Of a stretch of 64,000 bases of DNA, positions 1 to 8,156 are shown piece by piece (within the stretch, counting starts at the first letter, position 1; each line of letters opens with the position of its first letter). The stretch covers positions 620,001-684,000 of the forward strand of contig NZ_CP063849.1 in assembly GCF_015277775.1 (NCBI RefSeq), in the 5' to 3' direction. The notes beneath the pieces were generated by a model. It made no database searches. It was not told the DNA's origin and worked only from the letters and a program-made list of their open reading frames with translations. A program made the position numbers and the translations under genes. The DNA comes from Paludibaculum fermentans (GTDB lineage Bacteria > Acidobacteriota > Terriglobia > Bryobacterales > Bryobacteraceae).

Positions 1-118
1 GGCGGTCCGCGAATTCATCCATAACAATGAGTGCCGATAAAGACATGCTTTGTTTTTCGATTCATTTCTCTATCGCAGTCCGTTCGGAAGAGTTGAGCGA
101 ATCTCGACGAATCCGTCC

Positions 119-1177
119 CTAGTACATGGAATTCCGCACGCGGTGAACGTAAGCCAGCACCTCGGCGACCGCGCGGTAGAGTGCCGGGGGGATTTCCTGG
201 CTGATTTTCACAGCTTTGTAGATGGTACGGGCCAGGGGCGGATTCTCGACGATGGGCACACCGTGCTCCTTGGCGATCGCCTTGATCTTCAAGGCTATGA
301 AACCACGTCCTTTAGCCACCACGCGAGGAGCTGAGGACTTGCCGTGCTCGTACAGCAGCGCGACGGCGTAGTGCGTCGGATTGACGACCACGGCGGTGGC
401 GGTTTCGACATCCTTCATCATGCGATTGCGCCGCAATTCGCGCTGCAGGCGGCGGATGCGCATCTTAATGAGCGGATTGCCGTCCGTTTCCTTCATTTCG
501 TCCTTTATTTCCTGCTTGCTCATGCGCAGCGATTGCACGTGGCGCTTGAATTGGCGGGCGAAATCAATCACCCCCATGACGAAGAGGATGGACGCGCCTT
601 TCCACAGGAGATCGAGCGACATCTTGGCCACGGCGCTGAGGCCGGCCTCGAAATCGGTCATGGAGAGCAGGATGACGGACTGCAGGCGGGTGTCGATCAG
701 CCAGTAGAGGGCGCCGATGAAGACGATCAGCAAGGCCAGCGCGCTGAGGGCCGACATGAACGATTGCGAGTAGGTGTCCTTGAGCTTCTTGGCCGGATTG
801 AACTTGCTGGCGCTGGGCGCCATGCGCTTGAAGCTGAAGCCTCCGCCGGTGGAGGCCATGTGGAAGCCGACCGTGGCAAGCACCATCGCCCCGCCCATCA
901 CCAGCAGCGGCTTCACGTTGCGGGCCATCAGGAAGATGAAGATGTTCTGGACCGTCTCGATGGTGATCGCCTGCTGGGCGACGCCGGAGAGGTGCTGGGC
1001 GAGGGTTTCGCGGCATTCCCGGAACCAGACCGCGCCGTAAGCGCCGGTCAGCATGAGGAAGGCGACGAACTGCAGGCTGCTGATGAAGTCGCGGGAACTG
1101 ACCCACTGGCCCTCCTCGCGAGCCTTTACCTTGCGCCGCTGCGTCGGTTGTTCAGTTTGTTGTGACTTGTCCGCCAT
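119..1177 (-). CDS. flhB: Flagellar export apparatus protein FlhB
   Basis: FlhB is the inner-membrane export-gate subunit that switches substrate specificity from rod/hook to filament proteins. The 352-residue length is typical. A charged N-terminus is followed by four hydrophobic segments and a cytoplasmic domain. The autocleavage motif NPTH is at about residue 266, inside VVVNPTHYAVAL. It is the last gene of the minus-strand operon that starts at fliK, 12 nt downstream of fliR. No clear terminator is visible in the remaining 118 nt to the window edge. Confidence 0.97.
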   Translation of the reverse strand: MADKSQQTEQPTQRRKVKAREEGQWVSSRDFISSLQFVAFLMLTGAYGAVWFRECRETLAQHLSGVAQQAITIETVQNIFIFLMARNVKPLLVMGGAMVLATVGFHMASTGGGFSFKRMAPSASKFNPAKKLKDTYSQSFMSALSALALLIVFIGALYWLIDTRLQSVILLSMTDFEAGLSAVAKMSLDLLWKGASILFVMGVIDFARQFKRHVQSLRMSKQEIKDEMKETDGNPLIKMRIRRLQRELRRNRMMKDVETATAVVVNPTHYAVALLYEHGKSSAPRVVAKGRGFIALKIKAIAKEHGVPIVENPPLARTIYKAVKISQEIPPALYRAVAEVLAYVHRVRNSMY

Positions 1178-1189
1178 GAGTCACCGGGC

Positions 1190-1969
1190 TCACATGCCGC
1201 CGGGCAGCAGGCGGTAGATGTGCGTCATGCAACTGCCGGCCAGGCGTTCAAAGACGCGCGGGAACAGCGCCAGCACCTGGGAATAGATGAAGAGCGTCAG
1301 GAAGATCTTGGCCGGGAACGAGAGGCTGAAGAGCTGCAGGCCGGGATTGATGCGGCCCAGCAGCGAGAGCGCCATGTCGAGCATGAACAGGAACGCCATG
1401 ACGGGCAGGGCGAGGCGCAGGCCGGTGGAGAAGATGGCTCCGGAGTATTGCAGCAGGTCGAGCAGGGTGGCGCGCTGGATGACGAAGGTACCGGGCGGCA
1501 GCACTTCCAGGCTGCGGGCGAGCGCCATGATGATCTGGCGGTGCAGGCCGGTGGCGAAGAGCAGCAGGCCGGCGGTGAGGTTGGCGGTGAGGGTGAGGGC
1601 GCCGGAATCGGCCAGAGAATTGGGATCGACGGAGGAGGCGTAGCTGAGGCCGGACTGCAGGCTGAGCACCTGCGCGGTGAGCAGGAACACTTCCATGACC
1701 ACGGCCAGGCAGAGGCCGACGGCGATGCCGAAGGCGGCCTCCGAGGCGATCCAGCCGAAGTAGACGCCCGTGGTCAATGAACCGGGCGGCATGGCGGGCC
1801 ACATGGGCATGAGGGCCAGGGTAAAGCTGAGGGCGAAGAAGGCCTTGATGGGCTCCGGCCCTTCCTTGAGTCCTGGCAGCGAAAGAAAGGCAAAGACGCC
1901 GCTGACGCGCACGAGGACGGCCAGGAAACTGAGCAGGGTCGAAGTGCCGATCGCAAACTCAACGGGCAT
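1190..1969 (-). CDS. fliR: Flagellar export apparatus protein FliR
   Basis: FliR is an inner-membrane core component of the flagellar type III export gate, assembled with FliP and FliQ. The 259 residues are strongly hydrophobic with about six membrane segments, the usual length and pattern for the family. The ATG lies inside the end of fliQ (11-nt overlap), which suggests translational coupling in the order fliO-fliP-fliQ-fliR-flhB. Confidence 0.95.
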   Translation of the reverse strand: MPVEFAIGTSTLLSFLAVLVRVSGVFAFLSLPGLKEGPEPIKAFFALSFTLALMPMWPAMPPGSLTTGVYFGWIASEAAFGIAVGLCLAVVMEVFLLTAQVLSLQSGLSYASSVDPNSLADSGALTLTANLTAGLLLFATGLHRQIIMALARSLEVLPPGTFVIQRATLLDLLQYSGAIFSTGLRLALPVMAFLFMLDMALSLLGRINPGLQLFSLSFPAKIFLTLFIYSQVLALFPRVFERLAGSCMTHIYRLLPGGM

Positions 1970-2228
1970 ACTTGCCGAGGTCTCCGAAGATGGACGCGGC
2001 GTAGGTGATCATGCGGCTGAGCATCCAGGGCAGGATAGCGAGGAAGGTCCCCAGGATGGCGGCGAGGCGCGGCACGGTGCCGACGGCGTTGTCCTGGATG
2101 GAGGTGGCGACCTGAAAGAGGCTGACGGCGGCGCCGACCACAAAGCCGACCATCAGCAGGGGCGCGCCCAGCAGCAGGGCGAGCAGGAGGGCTTCACGAA
2201 TGATGTTGACTACGGATTCTGGCGTCAT
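1959..2228 (-). CDS. fliQ: Flagellar export apparatus protein FliQ
   Basis: FliQ is a small two-helix membrane subunit of the export gate. The 89-residue product has two hydrophobic hairpin segments (about residues 12-38 and 52-75) joined by a polar loop containing FQVATSIQD, as in the FliQ/SctS family. It sits 3 nt after fliP and overlaps the start of fliR. Confidence 0.96.
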   Translation of the reverse strand: MTPESVVNIIREALLLALLLGAPLLMVGFVVGAAVSLFQVATSIQDNAVGTVPRLAAILGTFLAILPWMLSRMITYAASIFGDLGKYAR

Positions 2229-2231
2229 GTT

Positions 2232-2972
2232 TTAAACCTGAAGACTTTTGAGCAGGGAGCCGATCACGAGGCTCCAACCGTCGACCAAGACAAACAGCAG
2301 GAGCTTGAAGGGCGCGGAGATCATCACGGGCGGCAGTTGCACCATGCCCAATGAGAGCGTCACCGAGGAGACGAGCAGATCGATCACGAGGAAAGGCAGA
2401 AAGAGCACCGCCCCGATCTGGAAAGCGGCTTTGAGCTCGGACAATATGTAGGCCGGGATGAGAATGCGGAGTTCGACGTCCTGCGGGTTGCGCGGGCTGG
2501 GGGAATGGGTGGCGTCGAGGAACAGCCGGACATCAGCTTCGCGGACGAATTTCACGAGGAACTGCTTCAGTGGGATGGCGCCGGCGTCCATTGCCTGGCT
2601 GGTGGTGATGCGTCCTTCCTCCAGGGGCTGCCAGCCGTCCTTGTACATCTGTACGGCGACGGGTTGCATGACCAGCATGGCGAGGAAGAGCGAGAGCCCG
2701 ATGATGATCTGGTTGGACGGAGTGGACTGCGTGCCCAGGGCCTGGCGCAGGAAGTGGAGCACGACGACCACGCGCAGGAAAGGCGTGACGGACATGATGA
2801 GCGCGGGCAGCAGGGTCATCAGCGTGAGCATGATGACGATCTGCATGGGGGTGCTCAGCGTGGCTCCGCCGGAGGCGTTCACACCGAAGGGCGAGAGGAC
2901 GGGCGCGGCCGGAGCCGCGATGCAGGCCTGGGCCACGAACAGCCAGGGCAGGGTACGGAGGAGGCTGCGCAT
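2232..2972 (-). CDS. fliP: Flagellar export apparatus protein FliP
   Basis: FliP forms the pentameric core of the export gate. I set the start at the ATG at 2972, giving 246 residues with a signal-like hydrophobic N-terminus. The reading frame stays open further upstream, but that extension is arginine/proline-rich and overlaps fliO and the fliN-like gene. Family hallmarks include FLRVVVVLHFLRQALGTQ and a C-terminal hydrophobic hairpin. The ATG overlaps the fliO stop codon (TGATG). Confidence 0.96.
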   Translation of the reverse strand: MRSLLRTLPWLFVAQACIAAPAAPVLSPFGVNASGGATLSTPMQIVIMLTLMTLLPALIMSVTPFLRVVVVLHFLRQALGTQSTPSNQIIIGLSLFLAMLVMQPVAVQMYKDGWQPLEEGRITTSQAMDAGAIPLKQFLVKFVREADVRLFLDATHSPSPRNPQDVELRILIPAYILSELKAAFQIGAVLFLPFLVIDLLVSSVTLSLGMVQLPPVMISAPFKLLLFVLVDGWSLVIGSLLKSLQV

Positions 2973-3247
2973 CAGCGTTGCTCCCGCGGTTGGCCGGTAT
3001 GGGGCTGGAGATTGCTGCCGCCGGGGCTGAAGGAGAGTAAGTATTGCTGGTCGTCGATGCGAACGATGGCGATGCCCTGTTGGGCGGAGATCATCAGGCG
3101 TTCGAGCACTTCCATGCGGCGTCGCTTGGAAGAGCCCAGGGAGAGGTCCGGCATGGAGATGGCCCCGCGTCCACGCAGCAGCTTCAAGGTAAGGTAAAGC
3201 GCGGCGATGACGAGCAGGCCGAGGAAGAGCCGGATGGAGAGATCCAT
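2972..3247 (-). CDS. fliO: Flagellar biosynthetic protein FliO (short)
   Basis: FliO helps assemble the FliP ring. The 91-residue product has one N-terminal membrane helix (LFLGLLVIAALYLTLKLL), then a small cytoplasmic part with the typical FliO pattern KRRRMEVLERLMISAQQGIAIVRIDDQQYLLSF split by basic residues (positions about 36-70). The start is the ATG at 3247, because the upstream in-frame extension is low-complexity and arginine-rich. Its position directly before fliP supports the call, although FliO is poorly conserved in sequence. Confidence 0.82.
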   Translation of the reverse strand: MDLSIRLFLGLLVIAALYLTLKLLRGRGAISMPDLSLGSSKRRRMEVLERLMISAQQGIAIVRIDDQQYLLSFSPGGSNLQPHTGQPREQR

Positions 3248-3249
3248 GA

Positions 3250-3522
3250 TTAGCGTTTGCCTCTGGGGTTGGCGTTGTTGACGATGCGCACGGCGAATTT
3301 GCCGCCGCTTTGGGCGAGCTCGGCGGAGGCCAGCCGGCGGCCTCCGGAGCACAGTTCGATGGAGCTGCGTGGTCCGCTGGTGAGACGGAGCACGGTGCCG
3401 GGGCGAAGAGCGACAATCTCGCGCAGGCTCATATCGCGATGGGGCGCGGTGGCCTCCATTTCGATGGAGAGGGCGTGCATGAGATTGGCCGGCATTTGCT
3501 TTTCGTGATCCCGGTTTGCCAT
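3250..3522 (-). CDS. FliN-like SpoA-domain protein (C-ring / export)
   Basis: The 90-residue product is essentially one SpoA (FliN/FliM C-terminal) domain: MSLREIVALRPGTVLRL, then a strand with RRLASAELAQSGGKFAVRIV. FliN proteins form the base of the C-ring and the docking site for FliH. A second FliN-like gene lies at 18245-18625. This copy sits between flgE and fliO, where fliN is often found before fliOPQR, but it lacks the usual NG turn (it has SGGRR). It may be a diverged FliN or a second switch or export docking subunit. Confidence 0.75.
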   Translation of the reverse strand: MANRDHEKQMPANLMHALSIEMEATAPHRDMSLREIVALRPGTVLRLTSGPRSSIELCSGGRRLASAELAQSGGKFAVRIVNNANPRGKR

Positions 3523-3525
3523 GGC

Positions 3526-4776
3526 TTACCTCTTCAGGCTGAGGATTTCCTGGCTGAGTTCATCACCGGCGGTGACGACGCGGGCGTTGGCCTGGTAGCT
3601 GCGCTGGTAGATGATGATGTTGGTCAGCTCCTTGGCCATGTCGACGTTGGAGCTTTCCAGGGCGCTGGCGGTGATGCCGCCGCGCGTACCTGTGCCGGCT
3701 TCGCCGTAGCTGACCGGGCCGGAGGCGGGCGTCGTCGAGTAGTTATTGTTGCCGACGGCCACCAGCGAATCGGGGTTCTGGATGCTGGCGAGCGCAATCA
3801 CCGCCACCAGTTTGCTGGTGCCGTTCGAGTACTTGGCCATCACCTGGCCGCCATCGGCCATCACGACCTGCGTGAGCTGGGCGGCCGTGGAGCCGTCACC
3901 GGAGTTCGAATTGACGGCGGAAGCCTGGCCGTACTGCGTCAGTTCCGGGTTGCCGGCCGTATCAAAGAGCTGCCAGTTGACCGTCTGGCCGTTAGCGCCG
4001 TTGCTGAAGGCGGGAATCGTCACAGCAACATTGGCGGTGGGCGCGGTGAGCTTGCCGGCGGTGTCGAAGGTCAGGGTGCCTTTGGCCAGCGAACTGGGCG
4101 TGCCGGCCGTACCGCCGGTGACTTCGCCGCCGTCGATGGTGAGGTCATACGACCAGTTGTTCGCCGAGGTCTTGGTGAACGAGGCCGTGACCGTGTGGCT
4201 GGCGCCCAGCGAGTCGACCACCTGCACGGGGGCGGTGAAGCTGCCGTTGGCCGCGCCGACAGTGCCCAGCGCGTTGAGGTTCAGGTTCAAGCCAAAGAAG
4301 GAGGAGGGGACGGGCGCATTGGCGGAGCCGGGAGGAATGGTGATGTTCGTCGGCACGCCGCCCGGCGTGGCGACACCGTTGGTGGCCATCCAGCCCTGGA
4401 TCTTCTCGCCGGTGGCGCTGATCAGGTTACCGGTGGAGTCGAGCTTGAAGTTGCCGGCGCGCGTGTAATACGTGTTGCCGTCGGAGGCCTTCACCGTGAA
4501 GAAGCCGTTGCCCGAGATGGCGGCGTCCAGCAGTCCACCGGTCACCTGCACGGAGCCCTGTGTGAACTGGCGCGTGGTGATGGGGGCGCCGATGCCATTG
4601 CCATTGGCCGTGGTGGCGGAGTTCAGGCCCATCGTCTGCGTGACCATCTCCTCGAAGGACACCGTGCCGGCCTTGTAGCCGCTGGTGTTGAGGTTGGCCA
4701 GGTTGTGCCCGGTCACATCGATTGCCGTGTTGTTAGCGTTGAGCGCCGTGAGCGCGGTGTTGAACATGTTGAGCAT
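3526..4776 (-). CDS. flgE: Flagellar hook protein FlgE
   Basis: FlgE polymerises into the hook on the cell surface. The 416 residues carry the conserved rod/hook N-terminus (NTAIDVTGHNLANLNTSGYK at about residues 16-35) and the C-terminal helix that ends near SQEILSLKR. The middle holds the D1/D2 hook domains (SGNGFFTVKASDGNTYYTRAG region). The length is normal. It lies 9 nt after flgD and 3 nt before the fliN-like gene. Confidence 0.97.
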   Translation of the reverse strand: MLNMFNTALTALNANNTAIDVTGHNLANLNTSGYKAGTVSFEEMVTQTMGLNSATTANGNGIGAPITTRQFTQGSVQVTGGLLDAAISGNGFFTVKASDGNTYYTRAGNFKLDSTGNLISATGEKIQGWMATNGVATPGGVPTNITIPPGSANAPVPSSFFGLNLNLNALGTVGAANGSFTAPVQVVDSLGASHTVTASFTKTSANNWSYDLTIDGGEVTGGTAGTPSSLAKGTLTFDTAGKLTAPTANVAVTIPAFSNGANGQTVNWQLFDTAGNPELTQYGQASAVNSNSGDGSTAAQLTQVVMADGGQVMAKYSNGTSKLVAVIALASIQNPDSLVAVGNNNYSTTPASGPVSYGEAGTGTRGGITASALESSNVDMAKELTNIIIYQRSYQANARVVTAGDELSQEILSLKR

Positions 4777-4785
4777 GGTGGATCC

Positions 4786-5100
4786 TCAGTTTCCTGTCGT
4801 TTTGGAGTCGCTGCCGGTGTAGGTGTCGGTCGCCGAGGCGGAGGCCGTGGCGGTGGTGTTCAGTTGGGTGAGCTGGTCGTTGATCTGAGTCAACTGCTCG
4901 AGCTGGCTGAACTGGGCCAGTTGGCCCATGAAAGCGGAACTGTCCTGGGGCTCCAGAGGGTTCTGGTTCTTGATCTGGGCCACCAGGAGTTGCAGAAATA
5001 CGTTTTCGTTGGCGAGATTGCCAGTGCTCGACGTCGAGTTGGACGCCGTGGACGTGCTGTCGGCGCCCCATTGAGAGGTGTTGGAATTGGTGACCTGCAT
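4786..5100 (-). CDS. flgD: Hook assembly scaffold FlgD, minimal form
   Basis: FlgD caps the growing hook. The N-terminal FlgD core is clear: LANENVFLQLLVAQIKNQNP followed by LEPQDSSAFMGQLAQFSQLE (about residues 28-67). The product is only 104 residues from the ATG at 5100, whereas many FlgD proteins exceed 200 residues and carry a C-terminal FlgD Ig-like/Tudor region. That region is missing here. It sits between fliK (2 nt) and flgE (9 nt). Confidence 0.93.
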   Translation of the reverse strand: MQVTNSNTSQWGADSTSTASNSTSSTGNLANENVFLQLLVAQIKNQNPLEPQDSSAFMGQLAQFSQLEQLTQINDQLTQLNTTATASASATDTYTGSDSKTTGN

Positions 5101-5102
5101 GA

Positions 5103-7181
5103 TCAGTTTCCCTCCTTGTTCTGTTTTCGGCCGTGCTGCAACCATTCACGCCATTCGTGCGACGGTTGCCGCTTCTCGCGGTCCTGCCCGTGGGCCGGAC
5201 CATCCTGTTGAGCGTTGCCCTGGGCAAAGGAACCGGACTGACGGTTGTCCGTCGAGGTGGTTCTCACCGGGGCGGAAGTTGTTTCGATGTGATTGGCGGG
5301 CTGGGGCTGGAAGTCGGCCTTGAAGCCGGAGTCTTCCAGACCGCGCAGAAGCTGGGGCAGATTGGCCTGCATCGACTGGCTGAGGGCGGCGTCGGGTGTC
5401 TGGACCGTAATCTGGACACCGCTGGACTGCTGCACCAGGCGCAGCGTGGCGACCGGGTTCGATTCCTGCCCGATGGGGATCGTGATGGAATGCACCGAGC
5501 CGCGGACGGCGGCTTGCGCTGTCTGGAGCGCTTCGATCCGCTGCGTCATTTCCACGCCGGCGGCGGGGCGGAGGGCTTCCTGTCTGACCGGAGACTCCGC
5601 AGTCTGGACGCGGGGCCCTTCCTGGGCGGCGATGGTGGGTTGGGTTGGTTTGGACGGCACTGCTTTCTCGGTGCGTTCTTCAGGGGTGCGGACGGCGGGC
5701 GCGGGTTCGGCGGACTTCGAGGCCGCCATGCGCGTGGGTGCCGGGATAGCGGCCGGATCCGGCTGAATCGGAGCGTCCGGCACGGTGGCGGGCTGGGGCG
5801 TCGATTTCGATGCCGCCTGTGGTTGTGCGGCCGGCTGCTCCGTGTTGGTTTCACTCGAGGCCTGGGCGAAGGAGTAGGCTTCCCCTGTTCCGGTCCGCGG
5901 TGTGGTCTGCGATGGCGCGGACTCCAGCCGGACCGTGTCGAAGGCGCGCCGGTTGATGGCGTCGGATTCGGCGGTCTTCAGCAGGGACAGTAAGGCGCCC
6001 GGCTCGCGAGGCGAAGTCGCGGGCGGCGGATCCATTACCTCGGCGGGCAGGACGGTGAGCATGCCCTGCAGCGCGGTGTGCATCTGCGTCGCGGCTCCGG
6101 CGGGGGTGACTGCCTGAGCGGCGGGCACGGCGGGCTCGGGTTCCACAGGACCGGCCACGTCGAAGGAACCGGTGGTTTCCGGCGGTGCCTGGGCCGTTAG
6201 CGCAGCTTGCGCCAACAGGGATGACGAGGACTGTGAACCGGGCCGAGCGGTTTGTGCAGCGTCACTGCGCTGGGGCGCGGGCGACTGTTGCTGCGTTTGG
6301 GGAGCGGAGATTTCTTCAAAGGTCTGGCTTTCGGTATTGGCTGCCGCAACGGAAGCGGCGGCGGACCCTGCGACGGGTCTGGTTGAGGAGATTTGTGCCG
6401 GCTGGCTCGGCGGCTGCACTTCCAGGACGGAGCCGCTTGGCTCCGGCTGTACGGCCACCGGAGCCGCGACGGCTGGTGTGGGCGCCGGCTGCATCAATAA
6501 GATGGCCGCGCCTGGGGCTTCCGGTTCCGGCTCGGGCGGGGGTTGCGGGATGCGGCTCGACGCCTTGCGCGCGGAGGGGTCCACTGCCTGCTGCTTCTGT
6601 GGTTCTACCTGGAAGGGAACCGGTTGTTCCGGGCTTGCTTGGGCTCCCGCGGCGGCTGTATTCGATGCTACAGGCTGCGGCTGTCCGGTTATTGCAGACA
6701 GGATTGGCGCGGCGGGCTCCGGTTGCTCCAGGCGAAATGCCTTGGATGCCCGCGTTTCCGCCGGCGCGGCCCGTTCAACGAGTCCCTGCGGCAGGGAAAG
6801 CACCGGGTTTTGCTGGGCAGGAGCCTCGTTTTCGGAGGGCGCTTTAATCTTTACGGTGCCGTCCTCGAGCGTTTGATCCGAAGCAAGGCGTCCACCTGTT
6901 TGCGGGTAGAGGCAGATGGGCCTCTCGCTTTGCCCGATCAGCAGGGAGCGGCCCGAAAGAGGCAGGGAAGTCGGCTGCGGGGTGCCGGCGGATTGCCCGG
7001 GCTGGCTTGCCAGGGCGGGCGTAACCACAACGGATTCAGTGGGATCCTGTGCGCCGAGAATGGCGAGGAAGGAAGCGCCGTCTGTACCGGCCGGCTGCAC
7101 CTGAGCGGCAGGCAGACCAGCCGCGGCGGCTGGGGACACTACCTGCGTGTCGAAGATGCCGGCGGCTAGGGTGCAGTTCAT
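5103..7181 (-). CDS. fliK: Flagellar hook-length control protein FliK
   Basis: FliK is the secreted molecular ruler that sets hook length and triggers the FlhB switch. The 692-residue protein is a long Pro/Ala/Gln-rich linker followed by a C-terminal FliK domain near residues 540-640 (VRGSVHSITIPIGQESNPVA, then TLRLVQQSSGVQITVQT). It sits directly upstream of flgD-flgE, the usual order. The ATG at 7181 is chosen because a sigma-54 promoter predicts transcription from 7185. A longer frame would need a TTG at 7217, upstream of that start site. Confidence 0.88.
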   Translation of the reverse strand: MNCTLAAGIFDTQVVSPAAAAGLPAAQVQPAGTDGASFLAILGAQDPTESVVVTPALASQPGQSAGTPQPTSLPLSGRSLLIGQSERPICLYPQTGGRLASDQTLEDGTVKIKAPSENEAPAQQNPVLSLPQGLVERAAPAETRASKAFRLEQPEPAAPILSAITGQPQPVASNTAAAGAQASPEQPVPFQVEPQKQQAVDPSARKASSRIPQPPPEPEPEAPGAAILLMQPAPTPAVAAPVAVQPEPSGSVLEVQPPSQPAQISSTRPVAGSAAASVAAANTESQTFEEISAPQTQQQSPAPQRSDAAQTARPGSQSSSSLLAQAALTAQAPPETTGSFDVAGPVEPEPAVPAAQAVTPAGAATQMHTALQGMLTVLPAEVMDPPPATSPREPGALLSLLKTAESDAINRRAFDTVRLESAPSQTTPRTGTGEAYSFAQASSETNTEQPAAQPQAASKSTPQPATVPDAPIQPDPAAIPAPTRMAASKSAEPAPAVRTPEERTEKAVPSKPTQPTIAAQEGPRVQTAESPVRQEALRPAAGVEMTQRIEALQTAQAAVRGSVHSITIPIGQESNPVATLRLVQQSSGVQITVQTPDAALSQSMQANLPQLLRGLEDSGFKADFQPQPANHIETTSAPVRTTSTDNRQSGSFAQGNAQQDGPAHGQDREKRQPSHEWREWLQHGRKQNKEGN

Positions 7182-7193
7182 TCCTGTCCATGA

Positions 7194-7212
7194 ATTGCAC
7201 TTTGCGCGCCAT
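7194..7212 (-). promoter_or_regulatory. Predicted sigma-54 promoter of the fliK operon
   Basis: On the minus strand TGGCGC is followed by GTGCAA with the diagnostic GG-N10-GC spacing (GG at 7210-7209, GC at 7198-7197). The predicted start site is 7185, leaving a 4-nt leader (AGGA) before the fliK ATG. The -24 box deviates from TGGCAC at its fifth base (G for A). Confidence 0.6.
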
Positions 7213-7254
7213 CTCAAAAAGCCTTGAAAAATGGCGGATCTGGACAGGCCAGGC

Positions 7255-7268
7255 GTCAGAGAACCGAC
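7255..7268. promoter_or_regulatory. Candidate activator box (GTCA-N6-CGAC)
   Basis: GTCAGAGAACCGAC differs by one base from the GTCA-N6-TGAC boxes found at 25842, 25870 and 32516. It lies about 45 bp from the fliK -24 element and about 105 bp upstream of the flgF -24 element. It could serve both divergent sigma-54 promoters. Confidence 0.4.
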
Positions 7269-7271
7269 GGT

Positions 7272-7291
7272 GACGGCAGAATTCTGCCGTC
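7272..7291. repeat. 20-bp perfect palindrome in the fliK/flgF divergent promoter region
   Basis: GACGGCAGAATTCTGCCGTC is a perfect 20-bp inverted repeat without a spacer. It lies midway between the two divergent sigma-54 promoters, 3 nt from the candidate GTCA box. It could be a dimeric regulator site; its binding protein is unknown. Confidence 0.55.
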
Positions 7292-7371
7292 GACATTAAA
7301 GGGTGCTTATCGATTCAGCCCTGTTGTCGAGGGAATCGGCGGCGATTTGAGGAAAAAGTACACGGGGGCGT

Positions 7372-7389
7372 TTGGCATCCGCCGTGCAG
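7372..7389 (+). promoter_or_regulatory. Predicted sigma-54 promoter of flgF operon
   Basis: TTGGCATCC and GTGCAG are arranged with GG at 7374-7375 and GC at 7386-7387, exactly ten bases between. The predicted start site is 7399, 5 nt before the ATG at 7404. The upstream ATG at 7395 would fall before the transcript start. Confidence 0.65.
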
Positions 7390-7403
7390 TATCCATGTTC
7401 GTC

Positions 7404-8144
7404 ATGGATAAGCTGTCAATCTTGGCGGCCAGCGGTCTGCGCGGCCGGTTGGAAGCGCTGGACGTGTTAGCCAATAACCTGGCGAACTCGGCCACCAGCG
7501 GCTTCAAAGCGGATAACGAGCTGTACAGCACCTATGCCGGCGAGGCGTCTGAGTCGATGATGGGCGGCGTAATGTCGGCGCTGCCCGACGTCAAAGGCCG
7601 GTGGACGAACTTTCAACAAGGCACATTGGAACTGACCGGGAATCCGCAGGATGTAGCCATCGCTGGTCAGGGATTCTTCACAGTTAAGTCGCCCACCGGA
7701 CCGCTATATTCGCGCGATGGCCATATGAAGGTTGCCAAGGACGGTTCGCTGACGAACGCCGACGGCTACCCGATGCTGGACTCGAGCGGCAAGGGCATCA
7801 CGCTGGTGGCTTCACAGGCCTTTGAAGTGGCGACCAATGGCCAGGTCCGCCAGGGCGGGCAGGCCGTGGGGCAGTTGGCGGTGGTCAAGTTCGATAAACC
7901 GGATGCCCTGGAAAAGACCGGCTACTCCTACTTCAAGGCCAATGAAACGACTGGTAAGCCTGTGCCGGCCACGGATGCCGACATTCACCAGGGCAAGATC
8001 GAGGCGTCGAATGTGGCGCCGGCGGAATCCGCCGTCCGGTTGGTTTCGCTCATGCGGCAGGCTGAGTTCCTGCAGCGGGCCATCACGATGGGGGCGGACA
8101 TGAGCAAGCGGGCGATTGAAGATGTCGGCCGTGTCGGGAGCTAG
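7404..8144 (+). CDS. flgF: Proximal rod protein FlgF
   Basis: FlgF is a proximal rod subunit. The 246-residue product carries the rod signature LDVLANNLANSATSGFKADN near its N-terminus, the SPTGPLYSRDGHMKVAKDGS block in the middle and a C-terminal helix (VRLVSLMRQAEFLQRAITMG). The start MDKLSILAAS matches FlgF proteins and follows the predicted sigma-54 start site by 5 nt. An ATG nine bases upstream (7395) is the alternative. It is first in the flgF-flgG-flgA-flgH operon. Confidence 0.93.
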   Translation: MDKLSILAASGLRGRLEALDVLANNLANSATSGFKADNELYSTYAGEASESMMGGVMSALPDVKGRWTNFQQGTLELTGNPQDVAIAGQGFFTVKSPTGPLYSRDGHMKVAKDGSLTNADGYPMLDSSGKGITLVASQAFEVATNGQVRQGGQAVGQLAVVKFDKPDALEKTGYSYFKANETTGKPVPATDADIHQGKIEASNVAPAESAVRLVSLMRQAEFLQRAITMGADMSKRAIEDVGRVGS

Positions 8145-8156
8145 AGGAGAAGAAGA

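Noticed and set aside
33-40. GCCGATAA, an enterobacterial sigma-28 -10 box at the window start
   Set aside because: No TAAA or TCAA lies 15 bases upstream, the local consensus is NNCGACA(A/G), and it would read antisense into flhB.
2973-3416. Upstream extension of fliP to a 394-residue protein
   Set aside because: It would overlap fliO and the fliN-like gene in another frame and is Pro/Arg/Ala-rich; the ATG at 2972 gives a normal FliP.
3310-5211. 633-codon frame on the plus strand
   Set aside because: It is antisense to flgE, flgD and fliK, has Gly/Val/Arg-rich composition and shows no domain.
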